64,000 nucleotides of DNA from Ridgeia piscesae (lineage: Eukaryota; Annelida; Polychaeta; Sabellida; Siboglinidae), in NCBI GenBank assembly GCA_025642075.2, contig JAODUO010000157.1, forward strand, positions 412,501-476,500, written 5' to 3'. The stretch's first letter is position 1. The number at the start of each line of letters is the position of its first letter. A model generated the notes under the pieces. It searched no databases, had not been told where the DNA came from, and worked only from the letters and a program-made list of their open reading frames with translations. Shown in pieces: positions 1 through 13,345 of this stretch. The position numbers and the translations under genes were made by a program.

Positions 1-132
1 TGTGTGTGTGTGTGTGCGTGTGCGTGTGCGTGTGCGTGTGCGTGTGCGTGTGCGTGTGCGTGTGCGTGTGCGTGTGCGTGTGCGTGTGCGTGTGCGTGTG
101 CGTGTGCGTGTGAGTGTGAGTGCGTGTGCGTG
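1..132. repeat. (TGTGCG)n microsatellite
   Basis: A GT dinucleotide run passes into a regular TGTGCG hexamer array. It reads as alternating Cys/Ala or Cys/Val in translation, and I do not regard it as coding. Confidence 0.95.
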
Positions 133-1026
133 ACCATCTCTCTCTCACATATTCACTCTTCGTCGTTAAGGTTCACGCACGCCTGTTTTGCGGTGGACGT
201 TAATATTAATGAAGCCGTCCTGATTGTGTGTGTGCGCGCGGAGACCGTGATCACAGCCAGGGATTGAGGCCCCCGTTGTCTGTTCCACGAACATAATAAC
301 ATCGCGTCCTTTGTCTGACGGGTTCATCCAATAATGTCTACAGTTTAAAAGCCAATAACTAACAAACATTCAATTAGAAAATGTTTAAATCACATGCAAT
401 TTAGTTTCTGCAAAATATAGTCGTGCTTTATTCAATATCCTAAACTGTCAGTATTATCTTTGACAGTATTTTACACATAAATCTGACTGTGTGAATAAAA
501 TGTGAAACAGTAATTAGCATGTAGTGGCTTCGGGCCTGACTGTCGCAACCAAACAACACCCGCTAAGGCTTAGCACGGACGTGGTGTGCGTGATGAATTT
601 ATCCAATCACGTACACGCTGATGCATGACGTATTTGCCCAAACACGTACATATTGATTTGTGTTCGGGCATGTACCGGCTGCTATGCAAATTATAAGGTT
701 TCGTCGCAGAGCATAAGTTGAACAACTACAAAAGAGTCCACTGGTTCGTCACGGTTAAATACACAGCGAGGCGCCTATAGTTGGATGATCATTTTATAGT
801 ATGATCAAAGTATAGTATGTTGACATATGAACGTCGAATGTTACTTAATATATATCATTTGAAGGTCTTTGAAAGCGTATATGCTGCAATATAGTTTTCT
901 GCACAAAAGAGCGTTGCGATAACAGAAGAAATCTCCAATCAATCAGAATAATTGTTATAAAAACAAAAAATATCACGCAAGAGTTAGACTAGTGCTTGTC
1001 ACCGGAAGCTTTATTGCTATAGTAAT
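133..1026. other. non-coding stretch, no gene seen
   Basis: AT-leaning unique sequence. Open frames are short (under 90 codons) and carry no recognisable domain. Confidence 0.6.
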
Positions 1027-1029
1027 ATT

Positions 1030-1112
<83 letters not shown>
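1027..1112. repeat. (AT)n microsatellite
   Basis: About 85 bp of almost pure AT dinucleotide. Confidence 0.95.
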
Positions 1113-1519
1113 GCCATATCCGGCTTTATTTGCTTAAAAGCACTGCTACTCCAACTCCTTTGATTATCGCCCACTGACCGCCATGTTGGCGTAAGCTAAT
1201 TCCAGGAGTGGTCATTGTTACTTAATTGCGATCTATTGTTACAAAATGGCGTAGTATATTTGGTGTTTCCGGTTAATCTGTTCTCCTGTAGTCTCACGTG
1301 CTTACTCAACATAATCCGTGGGCGACGTCTCCGGGAGCACCAAATGTAGTAAAAATTAAAATAAAAAAACAAGCCTTGTTTGGCATCAGAGGAAATAATT
1401 TATAGGCCTAGCGTCAAACTACTGCTAATACAAATTACTTTAGAATTTATTTATTATACATTTATTGCGGATAATATTAAGTTATACATTAAGAAACTTT
1501 TTAGAAGCTTTATTATATC
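1113..1519. other. non-coding stretch, no gene seen
   Basis: Unique AT-rich sequence between two microsatellites. I see no domain or splice-like structure. Confidence 0.5.
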
Positions 1520-1546
1520 TCTATCTCTCTATCTCTCTATCTTCTC

Positions 1547-1634
<88 letters not shown>

Positions 1635-1653
1635 ACTATCTAACTAACTACTA

Positions 1654-1724
<71 letters not shown>

Positions 1725-1760
1725 ATGTACATATATCATCATCATCATCATCATCATCAT
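1520..1760. repeat. (TCTA)n then (ATC)n microsatellite
   Basis: TCTC/TCTA runs become a long TCTA tetranucleotide array with short interruptions around 1630-1660, then end in an ATC trinucleotide run near 1736-1760. Confidence 0.95.
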
Positions 1761-2930
1761 TTTACATTATTTACCGTGTAAACTTAATTTATTGCGTACA
1801 GTTTATATATTCACATTTTATTTTTATGTTGTATTTCATGCACCTCTGAGAGGAATTATATTCTGGATATACGGCGCCTTACAAATACAATAACAATTAT
1901 TTATGATTACTATTAATCTAAGCTGCATTCCGACAGGCGTAGTGAATAACCCACGGGAGTGAACATTGGACTAGACGCTATTAATCGGATCTGCCCCGTG
2001 TGTTCCTGGTCATTCCGGCAGCCGGCAACCAGCGTCAAACAATCAAATGTACATCGCCGAGATGTTATTGCTTTGTCGCGTCACGTTGTGTGTTCGCCTT
2101 GTCTCGTGCGTGGGGCCAACACGGCAAGTGTCGTGCTCGTTTTAGGACGTGAATATCATAGACCACGTGACGTATCAGACAATAGATTTAGAACAAACCT
2201 CCGATAATCGAGAGTAAATCATTCATGTAATCTGCCCACGTCTTTAAACCGAGGTTGTATATTTATAATTTTAATAGACCAGATATTGTTCCCAGTGCAG
2301 TCGAAATTCTGTTTACGTCATCTTGGAAATACGGCTACTTTAGGATAGAAAATCATGTACAGGGAATCATTCGGTTACGATCGCCCTATGTTAGTCCCTT
2401 ATACAGTTAGAGGTTAGTATCTCTAATACGATCTCCTCGATAATCAGTCTACTATTAATCCGTAATAGAGAGGTTCATTCTTCTGGAACAAAAATGCTGA
2501 AGTTGTGCAGCCGCCAAAATGCGTGATAACTAACCGAAATATTATTTGCAAATAGAAGTGTTCAAAATGTAAGCAACATATTCAGTTTGCAAACGACCGT
2601 CAGTGGAGCGGTTTGTGGAGGCAGGAGTCTTTTATGTATACACACATATGAAGTGGCGCGGTTCCCACACACCTGTTCGAAAAACGGGACGAAATACACT
2701 CGATTCGGTGAACTTCCTATCAACACAATTAAGATGTCTGATTCACGTTGACTGCGGGACGTGGATTAGGACAGACTCGCCTTAGAATAATCCGTGCTAG
2801 GTACCCTGAATGCTGGATGCAAAATATGTTTAATATCTGTATGCATTTGTGATGTGCAAAAGGATGGCTAATCTGTGGGGGACGGGCTGTGTTATCTCCG
2901 TAGAGACTAAATATGCGCCAAAAGAGTGCG
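1761..2930. other. non-coding stretch, no gene seen
   Basis: Unique sequence. ORFs of 60-82 codons show no recognisable motif. Confidence 0.5.
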
Positions 2931-2980
2931 CGCGCGCGTGTTTGTGTGTGAGAGACAGAGTGTGTGTATGTGTGTGTGTG

Positions 2981-3056
<76 letters not shown>

Positions 3057-3174
3057 TATGTGTGTGCGTGCGTGCGTGCTTGCGTGTGTGTGCGTGAGTA
3101 TGTTTGTGTCTGTATATGCGTATATGTGCGTGCGTGTATGTGTGCGTGCGTGCGTGCGTGCATGCGTGGGTGTA
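2931..3174. repeat. (GT)n / (GTGC)n compound microsatellite
   Basis: A GT dinucleotide array of roughly 100 bp lies between GTGC/GCGT tetranucleotide runs. The long His/Thr- or Cys/Val-rich frames across it are repeat artefacts. Confidence 0.95.
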
Positions 3175-3579
3175 ACATGTATGCTGTGCTGACAGTAATC
3201 TCAGCAGGAAGTAGTACATGATTCTGTCCCGCTGCGTGTGAGTGACGCGTGAACACTCGCTCTGATATAATGATTTCATTGATTGGTCGATCGATCGATC
3301 AAACATTTTGTATGTTTATTTATTAATGACACACGCATGTGATGACGCTGTACCAGGCCGCCGGCTGACGGCCGCACATGACACGACCCAAGGCTGAACC
3401 CATGGGCAGGGAGCGGTCGCAGCCACGCACCCAGTCTCCTGGTGTAATGAAGAACTGTGTGGGATGAGTGCATTGACGCATAGAAACATCAACCGTTCTT
3501 GCACATTTGTCTGTCTCCTCAGCCTGTATGACACCATCGCTGATCCTGCGTGTCCGCCCGTCCGCCCGCCACGCACGCG

Positions 3580-3677
3580 CGCGCGCGCGAACACACGCAC
3601 GCCCGCACGCGCGCGCGCGCACACACAGTGCCGTGCCGTGCCGTGCCGTGCCGTGCCGTGCCGTGCCGTGCCGTGCC
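3580..3677. repeat. CACG/GCGC tract and (GCCGT)n pentanucleotide
   Basis: An alternating CG/CA tract is followed at about 3628-3677 by roughly ten copies of the pentamer GTGCC. All frames stay open because the unit contains no stop codon. Confidence 0.9.
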
Positions 3678-4716
3678 TACAGACTTCCACAGACACGTCA
3701 ACCACGGCGTTCTCTCCTCCGTCTATCCCCGCAGTCGATGTCAACACGCCACGCCCAAACACAGCGCCTTGCCGACCCCAGCTTCTAGCAGCTGTCACAG
3801 ACACTGGTTTTATTGTGGACGATTAATCCTGCTGCCGCATATCACGAGGGGTGGATTTGGGAGCAAAAGGGACCATGAGAGGTAGGGGAGAAGGGTGTTA
3901 CCAGGATCGCGAGGGAAGTAGGAGGGTGTCGAGACGACCAAGACAGTCGGCCGTGCATTACACCGCGGACAAAGATAGATCTAGCCGGTTTTCGCCGAAG
4001 TGCATTCACGGCCCTGCCACTAATTAACGGCCACGCACATCCTTGTTGTCATAGCCACCGATGTCGCTGTCATTGTCCTGAAACCCCGCAGCGAAAACAT
4101 CGACTTGTAAGCATTATTGCAACGCAATTTACGGGGGAAAACTTCCGCTGAATCTGGAGTGTCTACGAGCGAAAAAAAAATTCTGCATTCTGGATGTCCA
4201 TGCTTGTTTTGCGACGTTGCAGTGACGTCCCTGGACGGGTGATATTCGGTTCGTTTTGCACCTGTCATAACAATTTTATAAATTATGGATCACGTAAATG
4301 TTGAGTGCAAGCACTGGTCGCACGTTGTCACTCATTAATTTTATATGCATAACGCAGTGGAACAACGGGCTACATATTAGATTAAAGAATATATATACCG
4401 AATGTCATAGTCATGCGCATCTAGAACGAGTCGCTGTGGTCGCATATGTTGCGAACGTATTTTGCTCCCTCGATAAAAATTATTCCTCAGCGATGTGAAT
4501 GGTCACGTTATTTGTCTAGGCATCGAAATAGCAACCATTTTCTCTGGTCCTGGTGTTCTTATAATTCTTTTCAGATCCGCGTCGTATGGACTGCAACAAA
4601 TAGGAACCGTTTATTAACTCCGGGATTTTATAGTGATTGCAAGTAATACATTTCCGTTGTTCTCAACAGCCCTGACTTTCTAGTCGATCGCTTGGCGCGT
4701 AAGAACGTATTTGTGA
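3678..4716. other. non-coding stretch, no gene seen
   Basis: Unique sequence. I see only short ORFs without a domain. Confidence 0.5.
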
Positions 4717-4790
4717 CAGTGTCGCGCTTACATTTTCCGGGCGTTATATTTTAACGGGGTGACGTTTCTGCGCATGCGCGTATCTTGGGG
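4717..4790. mobile_element. MITE terminal fragment (same family as 20668-21093)
   Basis: Positions 4717-4781 match the terminal inverted repeat of the palindromic element at 20668-21093. Shared blocks are GTCGCGCTTACATTTTCC, then a CGTTATA block, then GACGTTTCTGCGCATGCGC. The rest of the element is absent, so this is a truncated or solo end. Confidence 0.7.
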
Positions 4791-5685
4791 AATATGTATT
4801 TAGTAAAGAATCCGACTGTCGCGCTCATATCTATCTATCTGGGCGTTAGATTAGACTTATGTGTTGTTGATGTGTCAACATTATAAAATGTTTGCTTACT
4901 GTAGACATAAACACTTTCTGTCGTAAAACAGTTTAATCTCCAAGCATACGTTATGTGAAGTCACCGTTATGATTCTGAAATGTGAAACCCGCAAAACGCT
5001 CGTGTTTAAAAAAATGACTACTGGATATTCCTGATCACTATTTGATCTACTGGCGCCAAATGTTAAGCTTTACTTTTGCACACGCACAATCATCACCCGG
5101 ATACAATATAACCCCCGGGTATATGTTGTAAGCACATCAACGGAACAATCCTCTTTGGGGACGAACACAAAACCCGACTTGGGTTTTGCAAAACAACTAC
5201 AGACTTTAATGCCAATGCGCGTCAATGACACGACAAACATCATTTGTTATTTGATCCGAATCGCACCTTTAGTCCGGACGGTGGTGTTAGCTGACTTAGT
5301 TTTAGTCCGGAGGGTGGTCTTAGCTGACTGAGTTTAGCATCAGTATCAATGGCGCACAGCAATACGGATACGTATCGAGCCTTCGCCGACGGGGTGTCCT
5401 AGACGTGTATTACGTGTGATCGACTGTGTGGCCTACTCGGATGACGCCGAGTTAGCACTTCATGATGCGGCATGGAAAAACGCGTCTCCAGTGTATGCGA
5501 TTCGTTTATCTTTATCTCTGTTTCTCGGAAATGGCATCAGCGCAGCCCTGACTGTGAGCGACTGTAGATTATGTTGCTGTAGTTTTTCAACCACTTCCCG
5601 CGAGTTCAGCGTCGATCCCCAGTTAAAACGGGTAGATCGATTCTCGACAAATCTCTATAAATCTTCACCCGGAAGGAATGCGACA
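4791..5685. other. non-coding stretch with a short duplication
   Basis: A roughly 33-bp unit (TTAGTCCGGA, GGTGGT, TTAGCTGACT) is repeated twice at about 5268-5335. No gene seen. Confidence 0.5.
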
Positions 5686-5810
5686 CGTGTGTGTACGTGT
5701 GTGTGTGTGATGTGTGTACATATATGCAATATATATGTAGTATGTATGTATGTATGTATGTATGTATGTATGTATGTATGTATGTATGTATGTATGTATG
5801 TATATATGTA

Positions 5811-5854
<44 letters not shown>

Positions 5855-5912
5855 TATAATATATATATTATATATATAATATATATATATATATACATAT
5901 ATATATGTATTC
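5686..5912. repeat. (GT)n, (TGTA)n and (TA)n compound array
   Basis: Three adjoining arrays: GT-rich (5690-5715), a pure TGTA tetranucleotide (about 5738-5802) and TA dinucleotide with small interruptions (5803-5905). Confidence 0.95.
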
Positions 5913-6784
5913 ATATTGGAAATAATATTATGTAAACACACGACGTGTGGAACCTTGGATAAGTTCGTTCACTCTACACGTTACTCCAGTTTATTCAGTT
6001 ATATGAATGACCTCCTGGCTATAGACAGTGGTGGACATTTGCGTGCGCATTTGGAAACATTGCAAGGTGCTATAAAAGCTGACGTTGAAAACACTCTGCT
6101 CAAATAGAAAAGAACAACAAAATATATTGCACGGTTTCCGTTTCTAGAGCCTCATATTCACCTAATGCATTAATTATAACGTACAGTGTAGTGTGTATAA
6201 CACACATGCAATTATACTATTTTTGAATCAGGGTGACTTAAATAGTGTTTTTACTTGGAAATTAATACTTAGATTTGACAAACTACAGTAGAAAGGGTAA
6301 GTAAGTTGTGTTGAACTAGGAAATTAAACCGGAAACACTTAGCACTGAAAACACTATCGCAGTGTTTTTCAGCGTGAGTTTTGAAATCGCAACACGACGC
6401 CGACTAACAATCTGTCGGGAGCCGTCCTGTCGGCTGTCGTCAGTCGTCACTGACAGCGCGATAGCACGCGTCTCGATGTCATTACGGGATGTCACAACCG
6501 TCTAGCACTCCGCTAATGGCCTCGCAAGCACTACACTCCACGGGCCAAAGCGGCCGACTGTAGGCAGAGCGACTGTTGACGAGCGCTTGACGCCATCTTA
6601 ACGAAGGCTGTGGCGAAGTAACGATGACTTTAGAAGGGACTGTATAATGATATAACGACTCATTGCTCGAGTATATTATAACACATGCCGTCGGTTTGGC
6701 TTGTTGTGTTATCCAGGTGCTAATGTTATCTGAAAGATTCGTTCTCAAAACCCGTCAAATTAACACCGTTGTAGTTTAAGAAAT
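5913..6784. other. non-coding stretch, no gene seen
   Basis: Unique sequence with no recognisable coding signal. ORFs are under 90 codons. Confidence 0.5.
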
Positions 6785-6795
6785 ATGTATGTATG

Positions 6796-6859
<64 letters not shown>
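6785..6859. repeat. (TGTA)n/(TA)n microsatellite
   Basis: A short TGTA run followed by about 60 bp of TA. Confidence 0.95.
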
Positions 6860-6862
<3 letters not shown>

Positions 6863-7737
6863 CCCAACAATGGAACAAACAGCACTCGTCACCATTACAG
6901 TAATTTGATTCGATTCGTTCTCTAAAGGCCTTTTACAAAAGATAACACAACATAAACACGCCAATTGATAACCTTCGTTATGCTTTCTGAAACACATCGG
7001 CAATTGTGCAGTACAATTAATAAACACAGAAACAGGCAGTGGACTTCGGCGCCCGGGTGGGGATTGACTTTCTATATACAAAGGTAGCGTATTCGTGCAC
7101 AGATTTCCATCGTATGTTTAGCATCGGAAATCAAATGTAACGGCACGTTGTTAACGGCACATTCAGGCTATTTTTATTGCGTAGCTATATAAATGACAAA
7201 ACTGTAAGTAGGCCCAAGTCGTTGTTACTATGAATGACGACGGATTGTACAGTTCACCGCACGTCGCTCATATACTGCATCTCGACTATATTACCAATGA
7301 CGACGCTAACCACACCACACTGGAAGTTGTCTATTCAATCAGTAACTCAAGCATTTGTTTTCATAGAAAAATTGCACCTTCGCACACAACAGGGCTGCAA
7401 ATGATCACCAGTCTTGTTTTACATTCACGAATTACAACCCCGCGCTACATATTGATCTGATTGTTCATTTTAATTAAACGCAAGCCGGCGTGATTCAGTC
7501 GCGGCGCAGAGCAGAATTCATTACACGGCGCCACGTAATATGTTTACTGGCTCAATGTAGACGCATAATGAATCAAACGTCACTCAATGCTGCCCTTGTC
7601 GGCTGATTAACTCCGAGCAGACACAATGATGACGAGAGCGGAAGTGGTCTGAGAGCTTCTTGTGTCACTGCAGTGTGCGTGTCGGGCTTGCGGAAGGTTG
7701 AGAACGTTTTCACATGGATTGAGATTGTGAGTTTGGC
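6860..7737. other. non-coding stretch, no gene seen
   Basis: Unique sequence. The short ORF at 7230-7460 has no recognisable feature. Confidence 0.5.
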
Positions 7738-8851
7738 CTATCCGAGAACTGTTTCGCTCGACTGGCGGTTGTGAGTTGGACTTGTGGTGGTGTGAGGACT
7801 TACTGCTGGGCTTTTAGTGGTTATAGGAGGTTCTTTTAGGGGTGGAGTTTGTGGCTTGGGCTTGTTGATCGAAGAACTTCTAGCGGGGATGTAGAAATTG
7901 TGATTGTAATTTGGGGTTTTAGCGGAGCTCATTTTAAGGATTAAGCGGGTGACTTGTTGCAGACTGTGATTTTAGCCTATGAAAAGCTCTCTTGAAGAAT
8001 TGCTGTTTCTTCCGTACCACAGGCGCAACTGGGGGTCTACGTGTCACTGTGAAAACAGACTGAGCTCCAATCAGCACAGCATAGATATTTAGTACAGATG
8101 TAGAGTGTACTACACAGCAGAGATTTGCACCCACAATATTGGCAAGCTTAACACACATTCGTGAGTCTGCTGGCTGCACTTGGCTCTGCTATGGAAGTCT
8201 TCCCGTTTTGGAGCGTGACATTCACAAGCAGCACTTTCACGTAGTCCGTATAACTGTACATGGATGCCTTGAAACTCCCTTCTCCCACGCCCGGGCGTGC
8301 CTTTAACCTGCCCCATCATCATTCCTGTGTCGGCTGGGGATACACTGGCGTATCCCCGCGTGTATCTAGTTGTTATGTCGGCGGTGTAGACCACACACGG
8401 CGTCAGTCCGCCAGTACACACAGATTCCCTATTAACATAGCATTTTGGGGTGAAGTGTAGATTTGGTTCGAGCACTTTTACATGGGACAGGTTGGTCGAG
8501 CGAAAACTGAATCTAATACGAGGTAACAATAAATATACGCTGTTCTCTCGCATATTCGCACGTTGGCGGCTTTGTCGATGCACCAATATTTTAAAATCCG
8601 TGACTAGTTTGGGACACAATTAAGGAGGGTCAGGTTTGGGAAGGTTTATCTGGGGAAAAAACGAGGTATAATTTTTTTACGAATTTTCCACACGAGGTGA
8701 GTTTGTAATGTATCTTGTGTGGAGAAAGTTTAAAGAACATCCTGAGAGGATAGGTTGTAATGGCCGCCTGTTTAACATCCAGCGTCGTCTCAATACAAGT
8801 CGTCCCGAGTCGCACCTTGTTTGCGGCTTTCATTAAAACAGCGCGCGTCAA
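7738..8851 (-). other. cluster of minus-strand ORFs of unknown origin
   Basis: Four successive minus-strand open frames (8851-8630, 8619-8110, 8179-7934, 7932-7738; the longest is 169 codons) tile about 1.1 kb with little strand competition and no simple repeat. The 7932-7738 frame is Pro/Ser/Thr-rich and starts MSSAKTPNYNHNF. I recognise no domain. A decayed mobile element that needs frame changes would explain the tiling, but chance ORFs are equally possible. Confidence 0.2.
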
Positions 8852-10193
8852 ATATCACCTGTCACGCGCGCATACTGTCGCACCGAGACACTAGCGGTGA
8901 CAGCCTGGTGGTCATCAGTATGTCACGCACGCACGCACGCGCGCGCGTGCGCACTCGCGTATTTCCGTGGTATCACGGCAAAGGTCATCGAGGCGTCTCG
9001 TTAGAAAATGCATTATTCGCGTATAATAGGACGCACACGGGTACAGGCGACTGCCACCGACACCGCGCTAGATTAATTAACCGGCGCCCATTAGCGTTGA
9101 CAATCTTCCAGTGAAGGCGTAAATACTGCGTACCTTGCGTGGGTCAGTGATTAACTTCTCCGTGACGGCGATGCATCTGAGTGAGACGGCGACGCGATGT
9201 GCTCGCGTGATGTAACAAGAGACACTTCCGATTGTCGCCGATAAAGCCAGTTTAGAATGCTTGGTGGGTCCTTTTTCGTTCGCGAATTGTCAAAACGAAC
9301 AGACGGTTTATACACGGACCTTGGTGTTAGCTATAATAATGTAAACTAAACGGCCCCTCGATGTATGTATGTGTTGCCCGTAATATTCAGATACGTACTG
9401 GTATAGAGTGGTTTACTGCGTCCCAATTTAAATCTAATAAGCTTGAAACGTCATCGTGCAATTTGATTTTAAAATGCAACCTGCGAAAAGTAAAGACAAC
9501 ATTCAAGTTACAAACAACTTTGTTTGTGACATAACGGACGCCGGATTGTTTAACCTGCGAAGTTCGTTGATGCTCAGCGTCGTCGCACCACATCAAAGAC
9601 AGCAAATTTAGTTAAGTTCCGGCTAATAATTTTCATTTAGCCTAATTCCGGGTCACTAAACAGACGATGTCACTTTGAAAAGCCTCACCATGCATAGATA
9701 AATATACATATTTCTGGATTTTGATGTGGAGAAATCACGGAATGGTTATTCTTTGCATCATTTATGCACATTAATTGAAGGCTGGTACCTGGCATAACTA
9801 ACACAACTCCGACCAACTATCACTCCGAAAACAGCGAAGGATTTTGCACATAAAAGGGTGCCATTAAAATTAATACAAACGTTAAACAATGAATGACTTT
9901 TAAATTATTTAACACACGTGTCAATAGCTAAATGCGTTTGTACATTGTTAAGAGCATGCCGTTTTAATTATTGAAGTCACCGCGTTAAGTGTGAGCAGTC
10001 AGTCAGCACCGGCGAGTCAAAAGCTTAATACGACACGCGACCCTTGACTAATTGATGTAGGCCATAAACCACGACAGCCCTGACATTAACATTCTAAATT
10101 AGGTTGGTTAAATGTATGAGTTTCGTTCCCCCTGCGTTAACCTTTATTCGTAATTATAGTTATGAAAAAATAGAATAACGACTGCTAAGCTTC
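8852..10193. other. non-coding stretch, no gene seen
   Basis: Unique sequence with a short CACG tract near 8925-8955. No domain or convincing exon. Confidence 0.5.
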
Positions 10194-10410
10194 GGGGCAG
10201 TGTCCGAGCGGTCAGCGCGCTGGACGGTGGACGAAAGAAACTAGGGTTTGAATTCTGTGCCAACCAGCGGTGGTTCAATAGGCCTATAGGGCTCGAAAGT
10301 GATTCTCGTTTCCGGGTCGTTTTGAGCGAGACTTAATGAGACTTACACAACACGTCTCCACCTCGTTGTCCGTAAACGTAGTCAAAGAAGAAAATGACTG
10401 CAATACGCAA
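10194..10410 (+). mobile_element. tRNA-derived SINE-like element
   Basis: A Pol III promoter-like head is visible: a box A-like GTGTCCGAGCGG at about 10200 and a box B-like GGTTTGAATTC at about 10244. This spacing and sequence resemble a Leu/Ser-type tRNA. A tRNA-unrelated body follows to about 10400, ending near a GTCAAAGAAGAAAATGAC tail. The acceptor stem does not pair convincingly, so a SINE or tRNA pseudogene fits better than a working tRNA. Confidence 0.55.
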
Positions 10411-10654
10411 ACAGTTTGAAAATATCTCATCTGCATATAATAGTTCCCACATTTTATATTAGTTGTTGTTGTGTGGAAATCTGTAAAACGTAGAACGGAG
10501 GTTGCTGTGGCAGTTACACCGGACGCGAAATAATACGTAGTTCGTTTGAGTCGTTGGGAACCGGATCATGAAGCCGACGAGTCTTACGTGCACTTGGTCT
10601 TGACTGCTGCTTGACTCCTGCTAGTCTCTAAAGTTGTCAACTTCTATTTGATTC

Positions 10655-10835
10655 CCTCTTAGTCTCCTAGTCTCTAATGTTGTCAACCCACATGCTAATG
10701 GACGTCTTTCATAGCCAAAACCTTTCAGTTGAGGAATCAGTTTAGTTGCAAGTCGTTAGTCTTTCTAGCTTATTTATACCCTTCTTACGATATGGCCGCC
10801 ATGTTTGTATCGAATATTTCGAATGATATACATGT
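10655..10835 (-). mobile_element. decayed CR1-like LINE 3' fragment
   Basis: The sequence is a diverged match, in the same orientation, to 45465-45630 in the CR1 copy downstream. Shared blocks include the CTAATGTTGT block, the TTTCATA block and the CTTACGATATGGCC block near 10783. It would encode the C-terminal region of the RT ORF on the minus strand. It is old and non-functional. Confidence 0.6.
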
Positions 10836-12211
10836 AATTAGGCAGGTCTAAGCAAACTGTATCTATAATTAAACGCGTGTCTTTACCCACAGTTGGTGTT
10901 AAATGCATGAGTTCCGCTATCACCACTACAGTGACTGTCTTAGATAATTCGTGTCAGCTACGCACTGGGCTAGGATTGAGTTTGGCATTAAAAACACATA
11001 ACCTGTTGGTTCGTTACAGTTATTCTCTGAACATTATAACGGTGGCCACAAAGCCACACTGAATGCTTCACCATATCGTGTGCACTACCGTGACGGTTGT
11101 TTAGTTAACGAGCATTCCCACGAGTGTTTAAGCAGTGAACTCTTTCGAGTACTTAACGTTGGTTAAACAAATAGTGTTCATCGTTATGGTGCGTTTAGTG
11201 TTTTGTGAATGTTACTTGGCGTGAATGGCAGACACGTGTTTCCCTGAGATCGTTTGCGGACACAATGCAGCATGGTCACTACAGGAAGGCCACATCTGTA
11301 TATGGACGGACACACCCACACACATACAACCGCATACGCGTGCACCTACGCACACGTACAGTTATAAGGGAGTGCACAAATGCAGGTATAACCGCATCCT
11401 CGATTGCGTGCGTGCGTGCGTGTGTGTGTGTGTGCACGTGTGCATGTATGCGGTGGAGTATACGCGTGAGTGGGTGACTGATGCACGTACGTATGCGTGA
11501 AATTTAACACATGAACATTCATTCGTATTGAGGATATTGCGCGTTAATTCTCACAATGGGACGACTGCTAAATCAATACTACTTCAGTAAGCGTACGCAT
11601 ATTGCTATCAAGCATCAATTAAGTTCGTCCAGCGAACCCGTCGGAAACAAAATAATCTCGGCGTATCAAGTGTGGCGTGTGTGTGTCTGGGCTTAATGAA
11701 TTGTAAATATTCGCCACTCATTCGCCTGCGGATTCCCTCTAGGCGTTCATTCATAGTTGATGCGCGTCCTCCTTGACAATGGGAATAGATCCAGGGAACA
11801 AATGACTTAGGTATCCGGCGCTGGTTGGTTTATGCCATCCGAGAGAGACGTCGATTTTCCGCACTGGCGTTATCTGTCTGTGTATCTATGTAGACGCCGT
11901 GCCGGCATGGTTCTGTCGAGAACGTTGTAGCTGCTAGCATGCGCTAGCTAGCGGGCGTTGATCGCTGATAACTTTGTTTTCAGGTAAACCTTGATTAAGT
12001 GGTTGGCAACTGAGATATGTGTGGCTAGGCTGTGCGGATCGCATGATTTGTAAATACAAACAAATGAGATAGTTACTAATCACTGGCTTTATGAGTGAAG
12101 TGAACTGGCGACTGTGCCGCTCTCTGCGAGAGACATTCATTTGACGGGTCTGACGTGGAACTGAACTGTCACTGAATACCTATCATTAAATCCACATATC
12201 ATTATAGGCTT
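10836..12211. other. non-coding stretch, no gene seen
   Basis: Unique sequence apart from a short GTGC/GT tract at about 11405-11435. No domain seen. Confidence 0.5.
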
Positions 12212-12212
12212 A

Positions 12213-12248
<36 letters not shown>

Positions 12249-12440
12249 CGTGCGTACGTGCGTGCGTGCGTGTGCGTGTGTGCGTACGCTCTGCACATAC
12301 GTACAAACATGTACGTACTACAAACACGTACAGTGACACGCGCGCATACACACACGCACACACACACGCACACGCACACGCACACGCACACGCACACGCA
12401 CACGCACACGCACACGCACACGCACACGCACACACACTCG
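12212..12440. repeat. (GT)n, (GCGT)n and (CACACG)n arrays
   Basis: A GT/GCGT tract (12215-12285) is followed, after about 60 bp of unique sequence, by a CACACG hexamer array (12350-12435). The two arrays are roughly inverted relative to each other. Confidence 0.95.
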
Positions 12441-13345
12441 CAATATCGCGTCCATCGCTAAACACGGCTATTTAACTGGTGATTTCAAACACATACAAAT
12501 CATTATCCCTATTATCCATCATGGAGTGACATATAGGGAACTGCTGGCAGTTCGAAGATAATTCGACTACGTAAATTTGTCGTATGTGTTGATTAATCAG
12601 TTTTGCGCCAACATGTTATTACGCGTTAACCTCGCCACGAGAAGCGAGTACTTAGTTTGTCGCATTGCGGAATGCTTCGACCAGTCAGAGCAGAGATCGC
12701 GTCTGACGATTGGCCGGTAATTGCGGCAACCTACCTAAGACACAGTTTCGCATTGTTGGCGCACCGCTTACGTCAATCTCGGTCCATTTGTGCATAACTG
12801 AATGCTGTAGCGTTCTCGCAGGATTACCATTGTGTGAATCCCATTAAACGTCACATTCAGACTCGCTCGAACAGCTGTGGAAAATACCCACGCCTCACTA
12901 GTTACGATTTTCTATTAACCGACGCCAATTGTCACCGGCGCTTAGCCGCACCGGCTACAATGAGTCCACACAATACCTGTTGATCCGCTTGGTTAATTAA
13001 AGCACACGAATATACCTCTCAACGCGCCATTGGGTGTATCCAAGGCGGCAGATCATTACAACGTAAACAAGATCTCTATGGAATTAGGACTGCGTGCGTG
13101 CTGGAATAACGTGTATTTTTGTAAATCGATCTACACTATGTACTAAATACGCCTATATTGATATTGCATGGTTTCTGAGTTGTGTGTCGTCGTATTGTAT
13201 CAATGGACACGTTCACTCTTCTGTAGCAATTTGATTTTTCACAGGTCGACCTTTCCAAGCCAACTGGCCAAGTACAAAGGAGAGCAATCAAAACAATTGA
13301 TGTGTATTTGTTATTAAATGCGTCTAAGGGAATGTAGTTTAACAT
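12441..13345. other. non-coding stretch, no gene seen
   Basis: Unique sequence with no recognisable coding or structural feature. Confidence 0.5.

Noticed and set aside
10196..10262. Functional tRNA gene
   Set aside because: Box A- and B-like words are present, but the acceptor stem does not pair and the box B consensus is changed, so a SINE head is more likely.
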